From positions 496,001 through 560,000 of the forward strand of contig JAHBXI010000003.1 of NCBI GenBank assembly GCA_019636515.1: a DNA stretch of 64,000 bases. Direction: 5' to 3'. Of the stretch, positions 35,585-44,586 are shown piece after piece. Numbering within the stretch: position 1 is the stretch's first letter; every line of letters begins with the position of its first letter. Made by a program: the position numbers and the translations under genes. The notes under the pieces were generated by a model. The model saw nothing but the letters and a program-made list of their open reading frames with translations, made no database searches and was not told the DNA's origin. Origin of the DNA: Phycisphaeraceae bacterium. Its GTDB lineage: Bacteria; Planctomycetota; Phycisphaerae; Phycisphaerales; UBA1924.

Positions 35585-37846
35585 ATGGCCGGCGAGAAGG
35601 GCAACCCAACTTCCGTGATGTCAAGACCTGGAACAGGCTCGCGGCGAGGTCCGCACGCGTCGGCGCGTCCGCCATCGTCGGCCGGCGAATCGGGCGCGTC
35701 GGGATCCGGGATCAGCCCGCTGATGCCGGCGTGGGTCCGGATGATCCACCGTCACCGCGGCCTGCTGGTGCCGATCGGGGCGATCCTGCTCCTGACGGTG
35801 CTGCTGGTGCCGCTCCCCCCCGCGGCGATGGACGTGCTCATCGCGGTGAACATCAGCCTGGCGCTGGTGATCCTGCTGACGACGATCCACATGGAGCACC
35901 CGCTGGATTTCAGCGTCTTCCCGTCGCTCCTGCTGGCCACGACCCTCCTGCGGCTGGTCCTCAACATCGCCTCGACCAGGCTGATCCTGACCGCGGACGC
36001 GGCTTCGCCTCAGGAGGCCGCCTCTTCGGCGGGCCTGGTCATCATGGCTTTCGGGGAGTTCGTGGCGGGCAACTCGCTGTTCGTGGGCGTGGTGGTCTTC
36101 ATGATCCTGGTGATCGTGCAATTCGTGGTGATCACCAAGGGCGCGACCCGCATCAGCGAGGTGGCCGCCAGGTTCACCCTCGACGCCATGCCCGGCAAGC
36201 AGATGGCGATCGACGCCGACCTGGCCGCCGGCGCGATCGACGAATCCGAGGCCAGGCGCCGACGGGAACGGATCTCGCAGGAGGCCGACTTCTTCGGGGC
36301 GATGGACGGCGCCAGTAAGTTCGTCCGCGGAGACTCCATCGCCGGGCTCATCATCACCGTCGTCAACATCCTGGGTGGATTCGCCGTCGGCATGCTCCAG
36401 CGAGGCTGGCCCGCCGGGGATGTCGCCCAGACCTACACCAAACTGACGATCGGCGACGGGTTGACCTCGCAGATTCCCTCGTTTGTCGTTTCCCTGGCGG
36501 CCGCGCTGATCGTCACCCGGTCGGGGTCGCGACAGGGACTGGGCGAGGAGATGACCGGGCAACTCATCAGCCAGCCCAGGGGCCTGTACATCACCGCCGG
36601 GTTTCTGGCCGTTCTCTCCCTCACACCCCTTCCGTCCGTCCCTTTGCTGGCGACCGCCGTGGTGATCGGCGGCATCGCCTACTTCATGAGAAGGAACACC
36701 CGAGCGACCGCGGGAGAAGCCGCCGCCGCCGCGCCCGTGGCCGCCCCCGAGCCGCCCCCGGTTGACCAGGTCCTCAAGGTCGACACCATGGAACTCGAAG
36801 TCGGATACGCCCTGGTCCCCCTGGTCGATACCTCCCGCGGCGGTGACCTCATGGACCGCATCGCCGCCGTGCGGCGGCAACTCGCGGCGGAGATCGGCCT
36901 GGTCATGCCCCCGGTTCGCATCCGCGACAACATGCAACTCGGGGCGACCGAGTACCGCGTCAAGATCCGCGGAAATCCCGTGGCCGAGGGACAGGCAAGG
37001 CCCGACAAACTCCTGGCGATCAATTCCGGGCTCGCCGCCGGGTCGATCGACGGAGAAGCCACCCGCGAGCCGGTCTTCGGCCTGGAGGCCTGGTGGATCG
37101 AGCCTTCCCTCCAGCCCCGAGCCGAGGCCATGAATTTCAGCGTCTACGAGCCATCGCGCGTCGTCGCGACGCACCTGACCGAAACCGTCCGGCGGTTTGC
37201 CGATGAACTGCTCACCCGTGAGGAGGTCAACAACCTCATCGAGGGGCTCAAGCAGCGCTCGCCAAAACTCATCGAGGAGGTGATCCCGGCCGTTCTCAAG
37301 CCCGCCGATATCCAGAAAATCCTGCAGAACCTCCTCCGCGAGCGGGTTTCGATCAGGGACCTTGAGACGATCCTTGAAACGCTTTCCGACTGGGCCGTCA
37401 AGACCAAGGACCATGAGGTCCTGACCGAGTACGCCCGAAACGCCCTGCGGCGATCGATCTGTGCCCAGTACGCCCAGCCCGCCGACAACGGCAAGTCGCG
37501 GATCGTCTGTGTCACCCTCGACCCCTCGATCGAGGACCGCATCGCCTCGTACATCGAGCGAGGCCCCGCCGGGACCGCCGTCAACATCCCCGCCAGGACC
37601 GCCGCCCGCTTCGCTCAGCAGATCACGTCCGCGCTCCAGCGCGTCGTCTCGGCCGGGCATCCGCCCGTGGTCATTGCCTCTCCGACGGTCCGGGCCGTCG
37701 TCCGTCAGATGGTCGAGCCGTACCTTCCGACGATCGCGGTCCTGGGGTACAACGAGATCGTTCCAACCATCGAGGTCGAGTCGCTCGGGCTGGTCATGCC
37801 TCCGCCCGAGCAGGCCGACGCGCGGGAAGCCGCCCCCGCCGCGTAA
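35585..37846 (+). CDS. flhA: Flagellar export protein FlhA
   Basis: 753 residues, somewhat longer than the typical 690 because of a 45-residue polar N-terminal extension. Then eight membrane helices, with MDVLIAVNISLALVILLTTI and FPSLLLATTLLRLVLNIAST, RLIL, the FHIPEP region GEFVAGNSLFVGVVVFMILV, and the cytoplasmic loop DAMPGKQMAIDADLAAGAID. The C-terminal domain (TREEVNNLIEGLKQRSPKLI, EVIP; YAQPADNGKSRIVCVTLDP) is the substrate-chaperone docking platform. FlhA drives export using proton-motive force. flhF follows after 133 bases. Confidence 0.97.
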   Translation: MAGEKGNPTSVMSRPGTGSRRGPHASARPPSSAGESGASGSGISPLMPAWVRMIHRHRGLLVPIGAILLLTVLLVPLPPAAMDVLIAVNISLALVILLTTIHMEHPLDFSVFPSLLLATTLLRLVLNIASTRLILTADAASPQEAASSAGLVIMAFGEFVAGNSLFVGVVVFMILVIVQFVVITKGATRISEVAARFTLDAMPGKQMAIDADLAAGAIDESEARRRRERISQEADFFGAMDGASKFVRGDSIAGLIITVVNILGGFAVGMLQRGWPAGDVAQTYTKLTIGDGLTSQIPSFVVSLAAALIVTRSGSRQGLGEEMTGQLISQPRGLYITAGFLAVLSLTPLPSVPLLATAVVIGGIAYFMRRNTRATAGEAAAAAPVAAPEPPPVDQVLKVDTMELEVGYALVPLVDTSRGGDLMDRIAAVRRQLAAEIGLVMPPVRIRDNMQLGATEYRVKIRGNPVAEGQARPDKLLAINSGLAAGSIDGEATREPVFGLEAWWIEPSLQPRAEAMNFSVYEPSRVVATHLTETVRRFADELLTREEVNNLIEGLKQRSPKLIEEVIPAVLKPADIQKILQNLLRERVSIRDLETILETLSDWAVKTKDHEVLTEYARNALRRSICAQYAQPADNGKSRIVCVTLDPSIEDRIASYIERGPAGTAVNIPARTAARFAQQITSALQRVVSAGHPPVVIASPTVRAVVRQMVEPYLPTIAVLGYNEIVPTIEVESLGLVMPPPEQADAREAAPAA

Positions 37847-37979
37847 ACTTGGTATCGTGGAGAGGGGGAACGCGCCCGTGGCGGATCCCGTCGGCACGCG
37901 CCGATAATGGAGTTCGTCCCGCGGGCCTTGTCCACGGGGCGTCGGCCATGGATGTGCCGACGGTTTGCACGGAGCCAGG

Positions 37980-39305
37980 ATGGCCATGCCCGAGAACAGA
38001 ACGTACCGAGCGACCACCGTGACCCACGCCTTGAGCCAGGTCAAAAAGGACCTGGGTCCGGATGCCGTGATCGTCACGACTCGCCGATTCAGGACGGGGT
38101 CGGTGCTCGGCGTCGGAGGCTCGCCGGTTGTCGAAATCGTCGCGTCGCCTCCGCCGACCACGCACGCCCATCCTTCGCCCCGTGCCGAACCGGCCGCCGC
38201 GCGTGACGAGGCGCCGATGCGCCGGGCAAAGATGGTTTTGCCGGCCGATCCCCGGCCACCCACCTCTTCCGCGGCGGTCCCCGCAAATGAGTCAACACGG
38301 CCTCGGTCGGCCGATCGTCTCCGCGCGACCCCGGTGCGGCCGGCCCCGACCGATCCCGCCGCGCTCGATGCCCTGCGGGATGAGATGGGCGCCATCCGGA
38401 CGATGGTCGGGCAACTCCTGCGGTGTTCAAACAGCGTTGCCGCCGCCGCGGGCCGTGACCGGGCGGGATTCGCCGAAGCGGCGGTCTTTGAGCGTGGATC
38501 GCTGTCGGAACCCCTCTTCGCGCACTACACGCGACTGGTCGATGCGGGGGTGGATGCCGAGGTGGCGCACGGCGTGGTGGCGCGTGCCGCGGACGATACC
38601 GGACCCAACCAGGCCGGCGATGTCCGCTGCGTTCGAGAGGCCGTGCTCGCCCGGCTCGCCCGCGAAATCCCCTGCCGCCCTCTGCTCGGGCCGCCGCTTC
38701 CGACCGGGCGCCCGGTCGTGGTGGCCCTGGTGGGTCCGACCGGCGTGGGGAAGACCACCACGATCGCCAAACTCGCGGCCGACCACGCCCTGCGGCGCGG
38801 ACGCAAGGTCTCGCTGGTCACCACCGATACGTACCGGATCGGAGCGGTGGATCAACTCCGCACCTACGCCGACATCATCGGGATCCCCCTGGCCGTCGCC
38901 CCGACACCCGCCCAGGCGGCCGCCGCCGTGAGGCGAGCCTCGGGGTCCGACCTGGTCTTCCTGGATACGGCCGGACGATCTCCCGCCGATGACCGCCGGA
39001 TCGATGACCTGGCCGAACTGATCGACGCGGTTCGACCGGATCATCGGTTGCTCGTCCTGGCCGCGACCACGGCCGATGTCGTCCTTCGGAGGATCATCGC
39101 GAGGTTCGCCGCGCTCGGGCCCGACGGCCTGGTTCTCTCGAAACTCGACGAGGCCCCAGCCCTTGGGGTGATCGTCAATGCCCCGTGCCGCTCATCGCTC
39201 CCGGTCGCGCTGGTCACCACCGGCCAGGATGTCCCCGACTGCCTCGCCGACGCCATCGCCGAGCAACTCGCCGCCGCCGTCCTCGACGGAGAAATCCCGA
39301 CGTGA
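37980..39305 (+). CDS. flhF: Flagellar placement GTPase FlhF (SRP-type)
   Basis: About 441 residues; starts at 37980 or 37986 are both plausible. N-terminal B domain (RTYRATTVTHALSQVKKDLG, PDAVIVTTRR), a Pro/Ala-rich linker, then N and G domains. G1 GPTGVGKTTTIAKLAADHAL (about 252), G2/G3 DTYRIGAVDQLRTYA and LDTAGRSPADDRR, G4-like LSKLDEA. FlhF marks the site of flagellar assembly at the membrane and recruits FliF. Its stop overlaps flhG (GTGA). Confidence 0.94.
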   Translation: MAMPENRTYRATTVTHALSQVKKDLGPDAVIVTTRRFRTGSVLGVGGSPVVEIVASPPPTTHAHPSPRAEPAAARDEAPMRRAKMVLPADPRPPTSSAAVPANESTRPRSADRLRATPVRPAPTDPAALDALRDEMGAIRTMVGQLLRCSNSVAAAAGRDRAGFAEAAVFERGSLSEPLFAHYTRLVDAGVDAEVAHGVVARAADDTGPNQAGDVRCVREAVLARLAREIPCRPLLGPPLPTGRPVVVALVGPTGVGKTTTIAKLAADHALRRGRKVSLVTTDTYRIGAVDQLRTYADIIGIPLAVAPTPAQAAAAVRRASGSDLVFLDTAGRSPADDRRIDDLAELIDAVRPDHRLLVLAATTADVVLRRIIARFAALGPDGLVLSKLDEAPALGVIVNAPCRSSLPVALVTTGQDVPDCLADAIAEQLAAAVLDGEIPT

Positions 39306-40282
39306 ACCTCGGCCTTCGAGCCAATCACCCCGGGGCCTCCGCGGATCCGAGGCTCCCGAGAGACCAGGCCCTGGCGCTTCGCGCGCTCGCCCGGTCCATT
39401 CAGGACCCGGCCGCACACCGGCGGATCGACCGAACCCCAGTGGTATGCGTCTGCTCAGGCAAGGGCGGCGTCGGCAAGTCCGTGGTCGCGACCAATCTTT
39501 CAATCGTGCTGGCACGGCGAGGTCTTGAGCCGGTCCTGATCGACGCCGACGCCGGGACACCCAACGCGGACATCCTGCTTGGCCTGACGCCGGGTCGGCG
39601 GATCAACCCGGGCCTGGATTCCTCGATGGATCTTCGCGCGGCGGTGGCGCCGACCCACGACGGGCTTCGGTTCCTTGCCGGGCCGACCGATCCCGATGCG
39701 TACGTCGGCCGGACGGTGGACCGCCTGGTCGATGCCGCGTGCGGGCTCTCCCCTCGTCCGGGTGTGATCGTGCTTGATGCCGGCGCGGGGATCGGCCCCG
39801 CCGTGCGCGCGCCCGCCAGGGTGTCCGACCTGGCGCTCGTGGTGCTCACCCCGGACCCGACGTCGATCGCCGACGCCTACGCGCTCATCAAGGCGATCCA
39901 CCTCAACCGCACGACCGGCGAGGCGCCGCCCCGCCCGCTCATCGGCACCGTGGTGAACCAGGCGATCAACGATGCCGAGGCGAGGCGATGCCACGAGAGG
40001 CTGGCGCAGTGCGCTGGGCGGTTTCTTGGTCTGAACATCCAGTCCATGGGATGGCTCCCCTCGTGCGGCTCGGTGCGGGCGGGTGTCCGTGACCGTCGCC
40101 CGGCGGTCGTGGGAGAGGCCGATTCGGCCTTTTCCGCTTCGGTTCGCTCTTTATCAGGGCTGATCTGCGAGCATATCAGGAAGCCCGATAATCAGGATGG
40201 CTGGTGGCGCCGAGCGGCACGGTTTCTGCGGGGTGGGTATTCCAGGAACCAGGAGCGTCCATTCACGCCCGATAACACTTGA
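39302..40282 (+). CDS. flhG: MinD-like flagellar number regulator FlhG (FleN/YlxH)
   Basis: 326 residues from the GTG overlapping the flhF stop. Deviant Walker A SGKGGVGKSVVATNLSIVLA, then LIDADAGTPNADILLGL, and VIVLDAGAGIG. N-terminal region (RDQALALRALARSIQ) holds the FlhF-activating helix found in FlhG proteins. The C-terminal segment is amphipathic and basic (WWRRAARFLRGG), suited to membrane association. FlhG stimulates FlhF GTPase activity and limits flagellar number. The 3' end DNA and the next intergenic region are less GC-rich. Confidence 0.92.
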   Translation: MNLGLRANHPGASADPRLPRDQALALRALARSIQDPAAHRRIDRTPVVCVCSGKGGVGKSVVATNLSIVLARRGLEPVLIDADAGTPNADILLGLTPGRRINPGLDSSMDLRAAVAPTHDGLRFLAGPTDPDAYVGRTVDRLVDAACGLSPRPGVIVLDAGAGIGPAVRAPARVSDLALVVLTPDPTSIADAYALIKAIHLNRTTGEAPPRPLIGTVVNQAINDAEARRCHERLAQCAGRFLGLNIQSMGWLPSCGSVRAGVRDRRPAVVGEADSAFSASVRSLSGLICEHIRKPDNQDGWWRRAARFLRGGYSRNQERPFTPDNT

Positions 40283-40348
40283 TTTCGGCCTTGTTTTCAA
40301 GGCACGATGGGGTGATGTACCCAACCCTCGCGCTGTTTCATCGGGTTT

Positions 40349-40759
40349 ATGAATGTGCGCACATTCGAGGCCGATAGAACGCCCTCACGGGCATTCTGCC
40401 CCCGGGTTTGGTGGAGACAGGGATTCCAAGCATTGTTCAGCACGGCGTCGGCCATCGCGGCGGTCTTCGGTCTCACGGGCTTCGTGGTGGCGGTGGTGTG
40501 CGGACTCTGGACCGCGGCGCCGGCGCACGAGGCGCTGACCCGCGCGCTGATCGGCATGGCCGGGTGCTACGCGATCGGTCTGTTCGCCGGCCGCGTCGGC
40601 GAACACGTCGCCTCGGAGTATGTCGTGTCGTACGCGCGTTCGCGGCCGATTCCGGCCCGGTCGTCCGATCTCGATCCTCATGGTGGTGGCGCGGGAGCGG
40701 CGCCGACGTTGGCCGGGGGCACGGATGCCTCCGAGGAAAACTCCGTCGTTGTGGGTTGA
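40349..40759 (+). CDS. Small membrane protein between flhG and fliA
   Basis: 136 residues. Two membrane helices (about 30-54, ALFSTASAIAAVFGLTGFVV then AVVCGL; about 64-82, ALIGMAGCYAIGLFAGRVGE), then a polar Gly/Ala tail. No family recognised. It sits exactly between flhG and the sigma-28 gene, where many planctomycete-like flagellar clusters could carry an accessory gene, but no flagellar function can be claimed from the sequence. Confidence 0.55.
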   Translation: MNVRTFEADRTPSRAFCPRVWWRQGFQALFSTASAIAAVFGLTGFVVAVVCGLWTAAPAHEALTRALIGMAGCYAIGLFAGRVGEHVASEYVVSYARSRPIPARSSDLDPHGGGAGAAPTLAGGTDASEENSVVVG

Positions 40760-40783
40760 ATGGCTTTCGTGGCATCTCGCGAG

Positions 40784-40812
40784 TTGCGGGGCGGCATCCG
40801 ATCGAATAGACT
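40784..40812 (+). promoter_or_regulatory. Candidate sigma-70-type promoter of fliA
   Basis: TTGCGG (40784-40789), 17-base spacer, TAGACT (40807-40812), about 100 bases before the fliA start. Four of six bases match each consensus hexamer. It would let fliA be expressed apart from the long upstream flagellar operon. Confidence 0.4.
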
Positions 40813-40911
40813 CTCGGTGTCGGGCAAGGATCGCCCGGCTCGCGAGCGTCTCGAATCGCCCCGTCTGTCGGGAATTCTTCGCGTGACGCCGCAAGGTCAA
40901 GGAGTGGACCG

Positions 40912-41781
40912 ATGGCAGCGATGAACGTGCTGTCCAGGAAGGGAATCCGAGGTTCAGGCCGGTACGCGCCACGCGCGCCGGAGGCTCCGCGGGCTCGCTC
41001 GAAGTACGACGACATGCCCATGCAGGAAGTCTGGGAAGAGTACCAACGCACCCATGCCGAGGACATCCGAAACTTCCTGATGGAGAAGTTCCTTCCCCTG
41101 GTGCGATACAACGCCGAGCGGATCTACCAGAAACTCCCCGACGAGGTCGACATCGAGGACCTCATGCAGGCCGGGACCTTCGGCCTCAAGGACGCGGTTG
41201 ACGCCTTCGACCTCGAGCGAAAGGTCAAGTTCGAGACCTACTGCGCCCCGCGCATCCGCGGCGCCATCCTCGACGAACTGCGGTCGATGGACTGGGTCCC
41301 GCGACTCGTCCGCCACCGCACCGCACGATTCGAGGCCGTCCGGCAGCAGATCGAGATGGAGACCGGGGAGTCGCCCACCGATTCCGAGGTCGCCACACGC
41401 ATCGGCGTCGACGGGGAGGAGTTCGACAAACTCCGCCGGGACGGCAAGCCCATCAACATCCGCAGCCTCAACCAGCGGTGCTTCGCCGGGGAAAACGGCA
41501 AGGACGTCCGGGAGATCGACGTCATCCGCGACGAGAGCCAGACCAACCCCCTCAGCGAGATGGCCCGCCGGGATCTCAAGGAGTTCGTCACCAAGGGCCT
41601 CAACCGCGCCGAACGCCTCATCGTGGTCCTGTACTATTACGAGAACATGACCATGAAGGAGATCGGATCCACCCTGGCCCTCTCCGAATCGCGCGTCAGC
41701 CAGATGCACAGTTCCATCCTCCTGCGGCTCAAGGCACAGATGCAGCACCGCATGAGGGAACTCGAGCCCGACAAGGAATGA
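40912..41781 (+). CDS. fliA: RNA polymerase sigma factor FliA (sigma-28)
   Basis: 289 residues; ATG with AGGAG 7 bases upstream. Region 1.2/2: NAERIYQKLPDEVDIEDLMQ, AGTFGLKDAVDAF, and FETYCAPRIRGAILDELRSM then DWVPR, the FliA/WhiG-specific signature. Region 3 around GESPTDSEVATRIGV, and region 4 NRAERLIVVLYYYENMTMKE with ALSESRVSQMHSSILLRL. A 30-residue basic N-terminal extension is present. It directs late flagellar genes such as flagellin, which are not in the window; the anti-sigma FlgM was not seen either. A terminator-like hairpin follows. Confidence 0.95.
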   Translation: MAAMNVLSRKGIRGSGRYAPRAPEAPRARSKYDDMPMQEVWEEYQRTHAEDIRNFLMEKFLPLVRYNAERIYQKLPDEVDIEDLMQAGTFGLKDAVDAFDLERKVKFETYCAPRIRGAILDELRSMDWVPRLVRHRTARFEAVRQQIEMETGESPTDSEVATRIGVDGEEFDKLRRDGKPINIRSLNQRCFAGENGKDVREIDVIRDESQTNPLSEMARRDLKEFVTKGLNRAERLIVVLYYYENMTMKEIGSTLALSESRVSQMHSSILLRLKAQMQHRMRELEPDKE

Positions 41782-41811
41782 CACCGGCGCCGCGTTCACC
41801 ATGAACTTCGA

Positions 41812-41838
41812 GGGCGGGCCCGGCGGTCCGCCCTTTTC
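41812..41838 (+). terminator. Rho-independent-type terminator after fliA
   Basis: GGGCGG (41812-41817) and CCGCCC (41828-41833) form a short GC stem followed by TTTTC. It lies 30 bases after the fliA stop and would end the flagellar transcript ahead of folK. Confidence 0.55.
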
Positions 41839-41877
41839 ACGCGCCGCACGCCCACGCTCCGGCATACCGTCGTCGCC

Positions 41878-42438
41878 GTGACTCCCTCCGAAGACCCAGG
41901 CAAACTGGTCGTCCGGGCCTACATCGCCCTGGGGTCGAACCTCGACTCTCCGGCGGGGGACCGTCAATCCCACCTCGACTACGCCCTCGAACAACTGGCC
42001 GCGCTGCCGGGAACCACCCTCGACGAAAGGTCGTCCGTTCTTCACACCGACCCGGTCGGGCCGCCGGGGCAGGGGCCGTACCTCAACGCCGTCATCGCCG
42101 TCAGGACCGCGCTCGGGCCACGCGAACTCCTCGATGCCATGCTCGCCATCGAACGCGCGCGCGGCCGTGACCGAACCAGCGAGGGGCGATGGGGTCCCAG
42201 GACACTCGACCTGGACCTGCTCATCCACGGGGATCGCATCATCCGAGAGCCGGGGTTGATCGTCCCGCACCCGCGACTGCACGAGCGGGCCTTCGTGCTC
42301 GAACCCCTCGCCCAGATCGCCCCGGACCTCATCGTGCCGGGGTTGGGCGTCACGGTGCTCGCCTTGAAGCGTCGCCTCCATGACGCCTTCAAGGACAGCC
42401 CCAATGACGGCCCCAATGACAGACCCAACGACAAGTAG
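41878..42438 (+). CDS. folK: 2-amino-4-hydroxy-6-hydroxymethyldihydropteridine pyrophosphokinase
   Basis: FolK transfers pyrophosphate from ATP to 6-hydroxymethyl-dihydropterin in folate synthesis. 186 residues, GTG start. Motifs: YIALGSNLDSP at the N-terminus, PYLNAVIAV, GRWGPRTLDLDLLIHGD with the Mg-binding Asp pair, and VPHPRLHERAFVLEPLAQIA. The C-terminal tail is a small repeat (DSPNDGPNDRPND) beyond the normal domain end, arising from a roughly 15-base DNA repeat. folB/folP genes are not adjacent. Confidence 0.93.
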   Translation: MTPSEDPGKLVVRAYIALGSNLDSPAGDRQSHLDYALEQLAALPGTTLDERSSVLHTDPVGPPGQGPYLNAVIAVRTALGPRELLDAMLAIERARGRDRTSEGRWGPRTLDLDLLIHGDRIIREPGLIVPHPRLHERAFVLEPLAQIAPDLIVPGLGVTVLALKRRLHDAFKDSPNDGPNDRPNDK

Positions 42439-42748
42439 ATCGCTACCCCGCATCGTCGGTCGCATGGAGTTCGCACCCCCCGACCTCGTGCGCGCACGAG
42501 GTCGGGGCCTCCACCAAACCACATTTGTGTGAAGTTCTCGGCCCGACCGGGGATTTTGCTTGCACAACCCCTCCGCGTGTGGCAGAGTGAAGAGGCAGCG
42601 CCTTCGCACCGGAGCCGGGCCCTCGATGGCCCCAAATCCCCGATGGCCCGAATCCAAACCGCACGGGGCGGTTCGGCCGGTGAAAAGGAACTTGCCATTT
42701 CACGGGGCGCGGGGGCTGTCCGAGCCCGAGCGTCCGGGGAGATCAATC
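42439..42748. other. Intergenic stretch with large palindrome upstream of FG-GAP-like gene
   Basis: 310 bases between folK and the next gene. It holds the 30-base perfect palindrome described separately and, downstream of it, a less GC-rich segment that may hold the promoter of the next gene. GGGAG precedes the GTG at 42749. No RNA gene or protein-like frame seen. Confidence 0.4.
42478..42507. repeat. 30-base perfect palindrome
   Basis: Left arm CCCCGACCTCGTGCG (42478-42492) is exactly complementary to the right arm (42493-42507). It lies about 40 bases after the folK stop. It can fold on either strand but has no U-tract, so it is not a standard intrinsic terminator; it may still end or stabilise transcripts or bind a dimeric protein. 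Confidence 0.85.
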
Positions 42749-43588
42749 GTGAAGCATCGAAACCGGATCGTCCTGCTCGCGGGGTGTGCCATTTCCTCCT
42801 TCGCCGTGATGGCGTACGCAGCGTCCGCGGCGCAACCGGCTCATCAAACACAGGCCCTTCGCGAGTCAAGATACCAACACTCGATTGCCATAGACGACAT
42901 CAATCGGGACGGTTTATACGACATCGCCGTTACATATTCAAATCGCAATTTTATAGATGTTTATATACAAACTACGCAAGGATATTTGAATCATGTCACA
43001 TCAATATTTATAAACACTCCAGTTGCGGTCGAATTTGCCCGCATCCTGGGCAACGACACGACTGAGATGGTCGCGATTTCAGAGAACGATGACGAATCCA
43101 TGATCACGGTGTTCTCGATCACCACGGATCTGGATGTAACGCCCTTGAGCGAGTTCATCGTTCCCTTCCGTGCCGCCGTGGTCGCGCCCGCGGATTACTG
43201 TGAGGTTGGATTCGGAGAGTTCATCATCGCGGATCGAGAATTCAGCCGCGTTGCCATCGTGACATGGGATCGGGATGCGGGAGGAATCGCGATCGACATG
43301 CTTTCCTCCGACTCCGTACCGCCCGCGTGCGGACCACTCCCGTTCAAATGCAACAATGCCACCGAGCCGGCATGCGATCCAAGCCCGTCGATCCCCGGGA
43401 TCCAGGCGTGTCTGGAGGCCGTCCAGTGCCGTCGCGACAAGTGCGCGTGGGCCGCCTGCATGCACCGGGAATACGATGATGGCAGTTACGCTCTGTGGAT
43501 CGCCCAGAACCTGGCGTGCGCGTCGGTATCGCTCGCGGAGCGATTGCAGTGCTTTGTGGTGCCGGGGATCGACCTTTCTCCGAAATGA
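42749..43588 (+). CDS. Exported protein with an FG-GAP/VCBS-like repeat and Cys-rich C-terminus
   Basis: 279 residues from a GTG with GGGAG 7 bases upstream. Signal peptide (about 1-30). One calcium-binding-style FG-GAP repeat, SIAIDDINRDGLYDIAVTYS, then weaker propeller-like strands. The C-terminal 90 residues hold about ten Cys (CGPLPFKCNNATEPAC, AVQCRRDKCAWAACMHREY). Positions 42901-43020 are only 33% GC by my count, in an otherwise GC-rich window, so the segment coding for the repeat looks imported or atypically evolved. Too few repeats for a full propeller. Function unknown. Confidence 0.6.
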   Translation: MKHRNRIVLLAGCAISSFAVMAYAASAAQPAHQTQALRESRYQHSIAIDDINRDGLYDIAVTYSNRNFIDVYIQTTQGYLNHVTSIFINTPVAVEFARILGNDTTEMVAISENDDESMITVFSITTDLDVTPLSEFIVPFRAAVVAPADYCEVGFGEFIIADREFSRVAIVTWDRDAGGIAIDMLSSDSVPPACGPLPFKCNNATEPACDPSPSIPGIQACLEAVQCRRDKCAWAACMHREYDDGSYALWIAQNLACASVSLAERLQCFVVPGIDLSPK

Positions 43589-43597
43589 TCACGGGGC

Positions 43598-44497
43598 ATG
43601 ACCACTTCACTCAAAGAGGACGGATCGGCCGGTTGCTTTGGTTGCGGGTACTCGCTCGACCGCGGATCGAGGCGTTGCCCGGAATGCGGGCTGCTCGCGC
43701 GCTGGTCATGCCGGCTTGTCGGCCAGGGGACGCCCGCCCCGGTTCGCCGCCGGATCGCCTCGCTCGCAACGGCACTTCTGGCGATTCTGATTGTCCCGTG
43801 CGTGTTCCACGTGACCTGCATGCTGCTGACCGACGGCCGGCCGCCGAGCCTCGCATCCCGCGTACTGGCGGTCTCGCTCGGACTGGCGCTGGGCGGGTAC
43901 GCGGTGTGCCTTGGCGTCATCTCTCGTGACCGGGGACGGCCGCTCCTGGCGCGGCTGCCCGCCGCCGACATGGCCGCGCTCCGCGTGCTGCGAGTATGGA
44001 CGCCGCTCGCCGTGATCGTTCTGGCGGTGGAGGTATCCACGCCCCTTCTCCATGCTTCGCCGTCAGCGTGGCGGGCGGGGATGATCCTCGTCCTGGCCGG
44101 GTTGGCGGCCGCGCAATCGGTTGCCGCCCGGTGGGTGATCGCCGCGCAACAACGGCTGCGGCCGGATCGGGCGGGCCGACCTTCGTTCTTCTGGATCATC
44201 TGGCCGCTCGCCGCGATCACGCTCATGCTTCCACTCACGGCATCGATGTTGAGCGACGGGGGGATGAGCGGGGCCTCGCATCGATGGACCATGCACGCCA
44301 TCAGCGCATCCTTCGTAGCGGTCCTCTACGCCACCCTCCGCCAAACTCTTCTCACCCGGTCGATCCTCCGCTCGCCACGATCGACACCGACTGTATCCGG
44401 GCACGGACAACTCTGCGATTCCCACACCCATGGGAGGTACCGAAGGATCCCCGCTCCCCATGTCGCCGATCCCTACGACGCCCTGACTCGCCCGTGA
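43598..44497 (+). CDS. Zinc-ribbon multi-pass membrane protein
   Basis: 299 residues. The N-terminus is a zinc ribbon, CFGCGYSLDRGSRRCPECG, with two CxxC pairs. It is followed by about six membrane helices (e.g. RIASLATALLAILIVPCVFH, ILVLAGLAAAQSVAA, FFWIIWPLAAITLMLPLTAS) and a polar tail. This zinc ribbon plus membrane layout is common in planctomycete proteins of unknown function. It starts 9 bases after the preceding stop, so co-transcription is likely. Confidence 0.6.
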   Translation: MTTSLKEDGSAGCFGCGYSLDRGSRRCPECGLLARWSCRLVGQGTPAPVRRRIASLATALLAILIVPCVFHVTCMLLTDGRPPSLASRVLAVSLGLALGGYAVCLGVISRDRGRPLLARLPAADMAALRVLRVWTPLAVIVLAVEVSTPLLHASPSAWRAGMILVLAGLAAAQSVAARWVIAAQQRLRPDRAGRPSFFWIIWPLAAITLMLPLTASMLSDGGMSGASHRWTMHAISASFVAVLYATLRQTLLTRSILRSPRSTPTVSGHGQLCDSHTHGRYRRIPAPHVADPYDALTRP

Positions 44498-44586
44498 TGC
44501 CGATCAAGGTGCCGATCGCCTTGAATGCCACCAGTGATACCTCGTGGGCACAAAGCAATGCAACACGCACCAACCAGGAGATTGAT

